This document shows, piece by piece, positions 61,758-64,000 of a stretch of DNA of 64,000 nt. Origin of the DNA: Desulfomicrobium baculatum DSM 4028 (GTDB lineage Bacteria > Desulfobacterota > Desulfovibrionia > Desulfovibrionales > Desulfomicrobiaceae); assembly GCF_000023225.1 (NCBI RefSeq), contig NC_013173.1:1180501-1244500 (forward strand), written 5' to 3'. The notes beneath the pieces are model-generated. The model ran no database searches, was not told the DNA's origin, and worked only from the letters and a program-made list of their open reading frames with translations. Each line of letters begins with the position of its first letter. Within the stretch, counting starts at the first letter, position 1. The translations under genes were made by a program, and so were the position numbers.

Positions 61758-62774
61758 ATGCGTCAAGTAACTGTTGTTGAACATCTGCTCCTTCGTCAAA
61801 AAGAACGGCCCATGGCTTCCGGTCGCTTCACCAGATTGCTGACCGAGCTCATTCTGTCTGCGAAAATTATCGATCGTGAAGTTTCCAAAGCCGGTCTTCT
61901 TGATGTTCTTGGCGCCACCGGGGAGGTGAACATCCAAGGAGAGGTCGTTCAAAAACTGGATGATTTCGCCAACCAGGTGATCATTCGCAGAATGGAACGG
62001 GCCGGCGTGCTTTGTGCCATGGTCTCGGAGGAAAATGCCGATTTTATCGGGATTCCCCGGCAGTATCCCGTCGGTGATTATATCCTGATTTTTGATCCTC
62101 TTGACGGTTCGGCCAACATCGACGCCAACGTGAGCATCGGAACCATATTCAGCATTTATCGGCGCACGACCTTCGACCAGCAGGCCGTCAGCGTTGGCGA
62201 ACTGCTTCAGAAGGGTTCGATGCAGGTTGCGGCGGGGTATATCATCTATGGTTCCTCCACGATGATGGTCTATACCGCCGGCAACGGTGTCCACGGCTTC
62301 ACCCTTGACCCTAGCGTGGGTGAATTCCTCCTTTCGCATCCGGACATCAAAATACCGGAGCGTGGAAGAATCTACTCCGTCAATGAAGGGTATTTTTCGT
62401 ATTGGGATGAGCCCACGAGAAATATCGTAAATTATTTCAAATCAAATGATAGCGCCACAGGCCGCCCATACAGTTCGCGTTATATCGGGTCCCTGGTTTC
62501 CGATTTTCATAGGAATCTGATTTACGGCGGAATTTTCATGTACCCCGCCGACTCTCGTGATTTGCGCAAACCTTCGGGCAAGCTTCGTCTCATGTGTGAA
62601 GCCGCCCCCATGGCCATGATCGCCGAGCAGGCGGGGGGGCTTGCGACGGATGGAAAGCAACGCATCCTGGACATTGAGCCGCAGGAATTGCATCAGCGCG
62701 TGCCCTTGTTCATCGGATCGAAATCCGACGTCGAGGTTGTCCTCAAGTTCTATGCAGATGCCGCCAAAAGCTAG
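61758..62774 (+). CDS. fbp: Fructose-1,6-bisphosphatase class I
   Basis: Gluconeogenic phosphatase of 338 residues. Metal site [25 protein letters not shown] metal ligands upstream, and the phosphate/sugar site [22 protein letters not shown] are typical of class I. The end is normal. Hydrolyses fructose 1,6-bisphosphate; in an organism with mainly respiratory catabolism it would serve sugar synthesis. Confidence 0.96.
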   Translation: MRQVTVVEHLLLRQKERPMASGRFTRLLTELILSAKIIDREVSKAGLLDVLGATGEVNIQGEVVQKLDDFANQVIIRRMERAGVLCAMVSEENADFIGIPRQYPVGDYILIFDPLDGSANIDANVSIGTIFSIYRRTTFDQQAVSVGELLQKGSMQVAAGYIIYGSSTMMVYTAGNGVHGFTLDPSVGEFLLSHPDIKIPERGRIYSVNEGYFSYWDEPTRNIVNYFKSNDSATGRPYSSRYIGSLVSDFHRNLIYGGIFMYPADSRDLRKPSGKLRLMCEAAPMAMIAEQAGGLATDGKQRILDIEPQELHQRVPLFIGSKSDVEVVLKFYADAAKS

Positions 62775-62815
62775 GAAATTCCTTTGCCTCCAGCATTTTT
62801 CAAAGACGTGCGCAG

Positions 62816-63886
62816 ATGATTTGTCTTGGTATTGAAACGTCCTGTGACGAAACATCCGTAGCACTCTGGGACGACGGTCATCTCGTCACCGATCTTGTGC
62901 ATACGCAGATACCTATGCATTCGGTTTTTGGCGGGGTCGTGCCGGAATTGGCATCGCGGGAACACCTGCGCCTGCTGGACGGACTTGTCTCATCCGTGCT
63001 GCAGAGCGCAGAGCGGCCTGCGGGGCAGGGGATCGACCTGATCGCCGTCACGCGCGGGCCAGGCCTGCTGGGCGCGCTTTTGGTGGGTATCTCCTATGCC
63101 AAGTCACTGTCCTTGTCGCTGGGGGTTCCCGTCATCGGGGTCAATCACCTCTATGCGCATCTGCTGGCCTGCGATTTTACCGAGCCTATCGAGTACCCGG
63201 CGCTTGGCGTCCTTGTTTCCGGAGGACACACGCATATCTACGAAATGCCCGCGCCCTGCGAGTTCAACCTGCTCGGAAAAACGCTTGATGACGCTGCGGG
63301 CGAAGCGTTCGACAAGATTGCAAAACTTTTGAATCTTCCCTATCCTGGTGGTAAGTATATAGACATTCTGGCCCGGCTCGGAACGGCAGATCCGCGTCTT
63401 TTTTCGAAGCCTTACCTGCAAAACGATAATTGCGATTTCAGCTTCAGCGGACTCAAGACCGCTGTTGCCCAATATGTGCACAAAAAATCTTTTGCCGCCA
63501 TTGACTACGCCGCCTTCGACGTGGAATTGATTCCACAGGAAATAAAGGATCTTTGCGCCACGGTGAATGAGACGATTGTCGAGACCTTGCTCGAAAAGAC
63601 CAGGCGGGCCGTGGCGCGCTGCCATGACGTCAAGACATTGTGCCTGGCCGGCGGGGTAGCCGCCAACAGCCATCTTCGGCATAAATTCTCCGCATTTGCC
63701 CATGCCAGGGGATTCAAATTTTTAGCTCCCGCGCAAAACTATTGTGGTGATAATGCGGCTATGATAGCGTACGCAGGAGTTCAGTGGGCAAAAAAGGGTC
63801 TCATGAGTTCCATGGATTTTGAGGCTGTCCCACGGGGAAAGATTGTTCCCAATGATTTTATTGTAAACCCTTTCTTCAAGGAGTGA
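62816..63886 (+). CDS. tsaD: tRNA threonylcarbamoyladenosine transferase TsaD
   Basis: Kae1/Qri7/TsaD family enzyme of 356 residues that transfers the threonylcarbamoyl group to A37 of ANN-decoding tRNAs. Start GIETSCDETSVAL, metal-binding His 111 and His 115 in VNHLYAHLLA, and the ATP-site VSGGHTHIYE are present. The thioredoxin gene follows four bases later. Confidence 0.97.
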   Translation: MICLGIETSCDETSVALWDDGHLVTDLVHTQIPMHSVFGGVVPELASREHLRLLDGLVSSVLQSAERPAGQGIDLIAVTRGPGLLGALLVGISYAKSLSLSLGVPVIGVNHLYAHLLACDFTEPIEYPALGVLVSGGHTHIYEMPAPCEFNLLGKTLDDAAGEAFDKIAKLLNLPYPGGKYIDILARLGTADPRLFSKPYLQNDNCDFSFSGLKTAVAQYVHKKSFAAIDYAAFDVELIPQEIKDLCATVNETIVETLLEKTRRAVARCHDVKTLCLAGGVAANSHLRHKFSAFAHARGFKFLAPAQNYCGDNAAMIAYAGVQWAKKGLMSSMDFEAVPRGKIVPNDFIVNPFFKE

Positions 63887-63889
63887 ATA

Positions 63890-64000
63890 ATGGCTGCACA
63901 AGTGAACGATGCCGGATTTGAAGCGGAAGTTTTGAAAGGTGATCTTCCTGTATTGGTGGATTTTTGGGCACCGTGGTGCGGACCGTGCAGGGCTATCGCT
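63890..64000 (+). CDS. trxA: Thioredoxin, cut by window end
   Basis: First 37 residues of a thioredoxin. The segment [17 protein letters not shown] carries the redox-active CGPC. The AAGGAG site lies upstream within the tsaD end. The rest of the gene is outside the window. Confidence 0.93.
   Translation, partial: MAAQVNDAGFEAEVLKGDLPVLVDFWAPWCGPCRAIA

Noticed and set aside
1..64000. CRISPR array, rRNA operon, prophage or full insertion sequence
   Set aside because: No regularly spaced repeats, no rRNA sequence, no phage structural genes and no intact transposase were seen. The only mobile traces are the integrase relic, the MITE-like element and REP-type hairpins.

Overview
The window looks like a chromosome segment of a mesophilic, Gram-negative sulfate-reducing bacterium of the Desulfovibrionales (Desulfomicrobium/Desulfovibrio-like). 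Support is indirect: fairly high G+C, many lipoproteins and outer-membrane barrels, a split glycine decarboxylase, an anaerobic (radical SAM) sulfatase maturase, and a tmRNA whose decoded tag (ANDNYDYAMAA) has the form I remember for this group. The species assignment is an inference.

Bases 1-24,800 form an envelope/accessory region. Two paralogous GAF-PAS-AAA+-Fis sigma-54 activators (273 and 18893) each precede a small ABM-like protein and have a SYLF-domain gene nearby (intact at 2769, broken at 24229). Between them lie a large Tyr/Gly-rich exported protein, a DUF3313-type lipoprotein, outer-membrane proteins, a DUF1254/DUF1214 protein, a sulfatase maturase next to a serine-type sulfatase, an esterase-like lipoprotein, a Rap1a/Tai-like protein, small exported proteins and a VWA-OmpA protein. 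The second cassette adds an exported metallo-beta-lactamase-fold hydrolase and an OprB porin. Together they suggest capture and hydrolysis of sulfate esters or other organics at the cell surface. The region shows decay: a GH63/amylase fusion pseudogene, an internally deleted FadL-like protein, the broken SYLF gene, and a frameshifted P4-type integrase next to the tmRNA gene.

Bases 25,600-44,800 are mainly housekeeping: tmRNA, an HPt protein, tRNA-Arg(ACG), hslVU, argB (after a large nested inverted repeat), a DUF2339/DUF3999 pair, a membrane-anchored HDOD protein, gcvH-gcvPA-gcvPB, a TVP38 protein, a stand-alone receiver, an overlapping toxin-antitoxin/two-TM/kinase-like operon, and a uracil permease.

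Bases 45,084-51,980 hold the most interesting locus: a biotin operon (bioB to bioD) enclosing a complete small type II fatty-acid module (ketoreductase, ACP, ketosynthase and two hotdog proteins). One hotdog protein keeps the FabZ catalytic His and lacks the Glu; the other keeps the Glu and lacks the His. I propose that they form a heterodimeric dehydratase with a split catalytic dyad, used to make the pimeloyl chain.

Bases 52,106-64,000 run mostly rightward: mgtE, a CBS protein (leftward), pcm, mrp, a lytic transglycosylase, pgsA, pilT and a pilU-like gene, a zinc-ribbon protein, an FtsB/DivIC-like protein, a TPR protein, a lipoprotein, fbp, tsaD and the start of a thioredoxin gene cut by the window edge.
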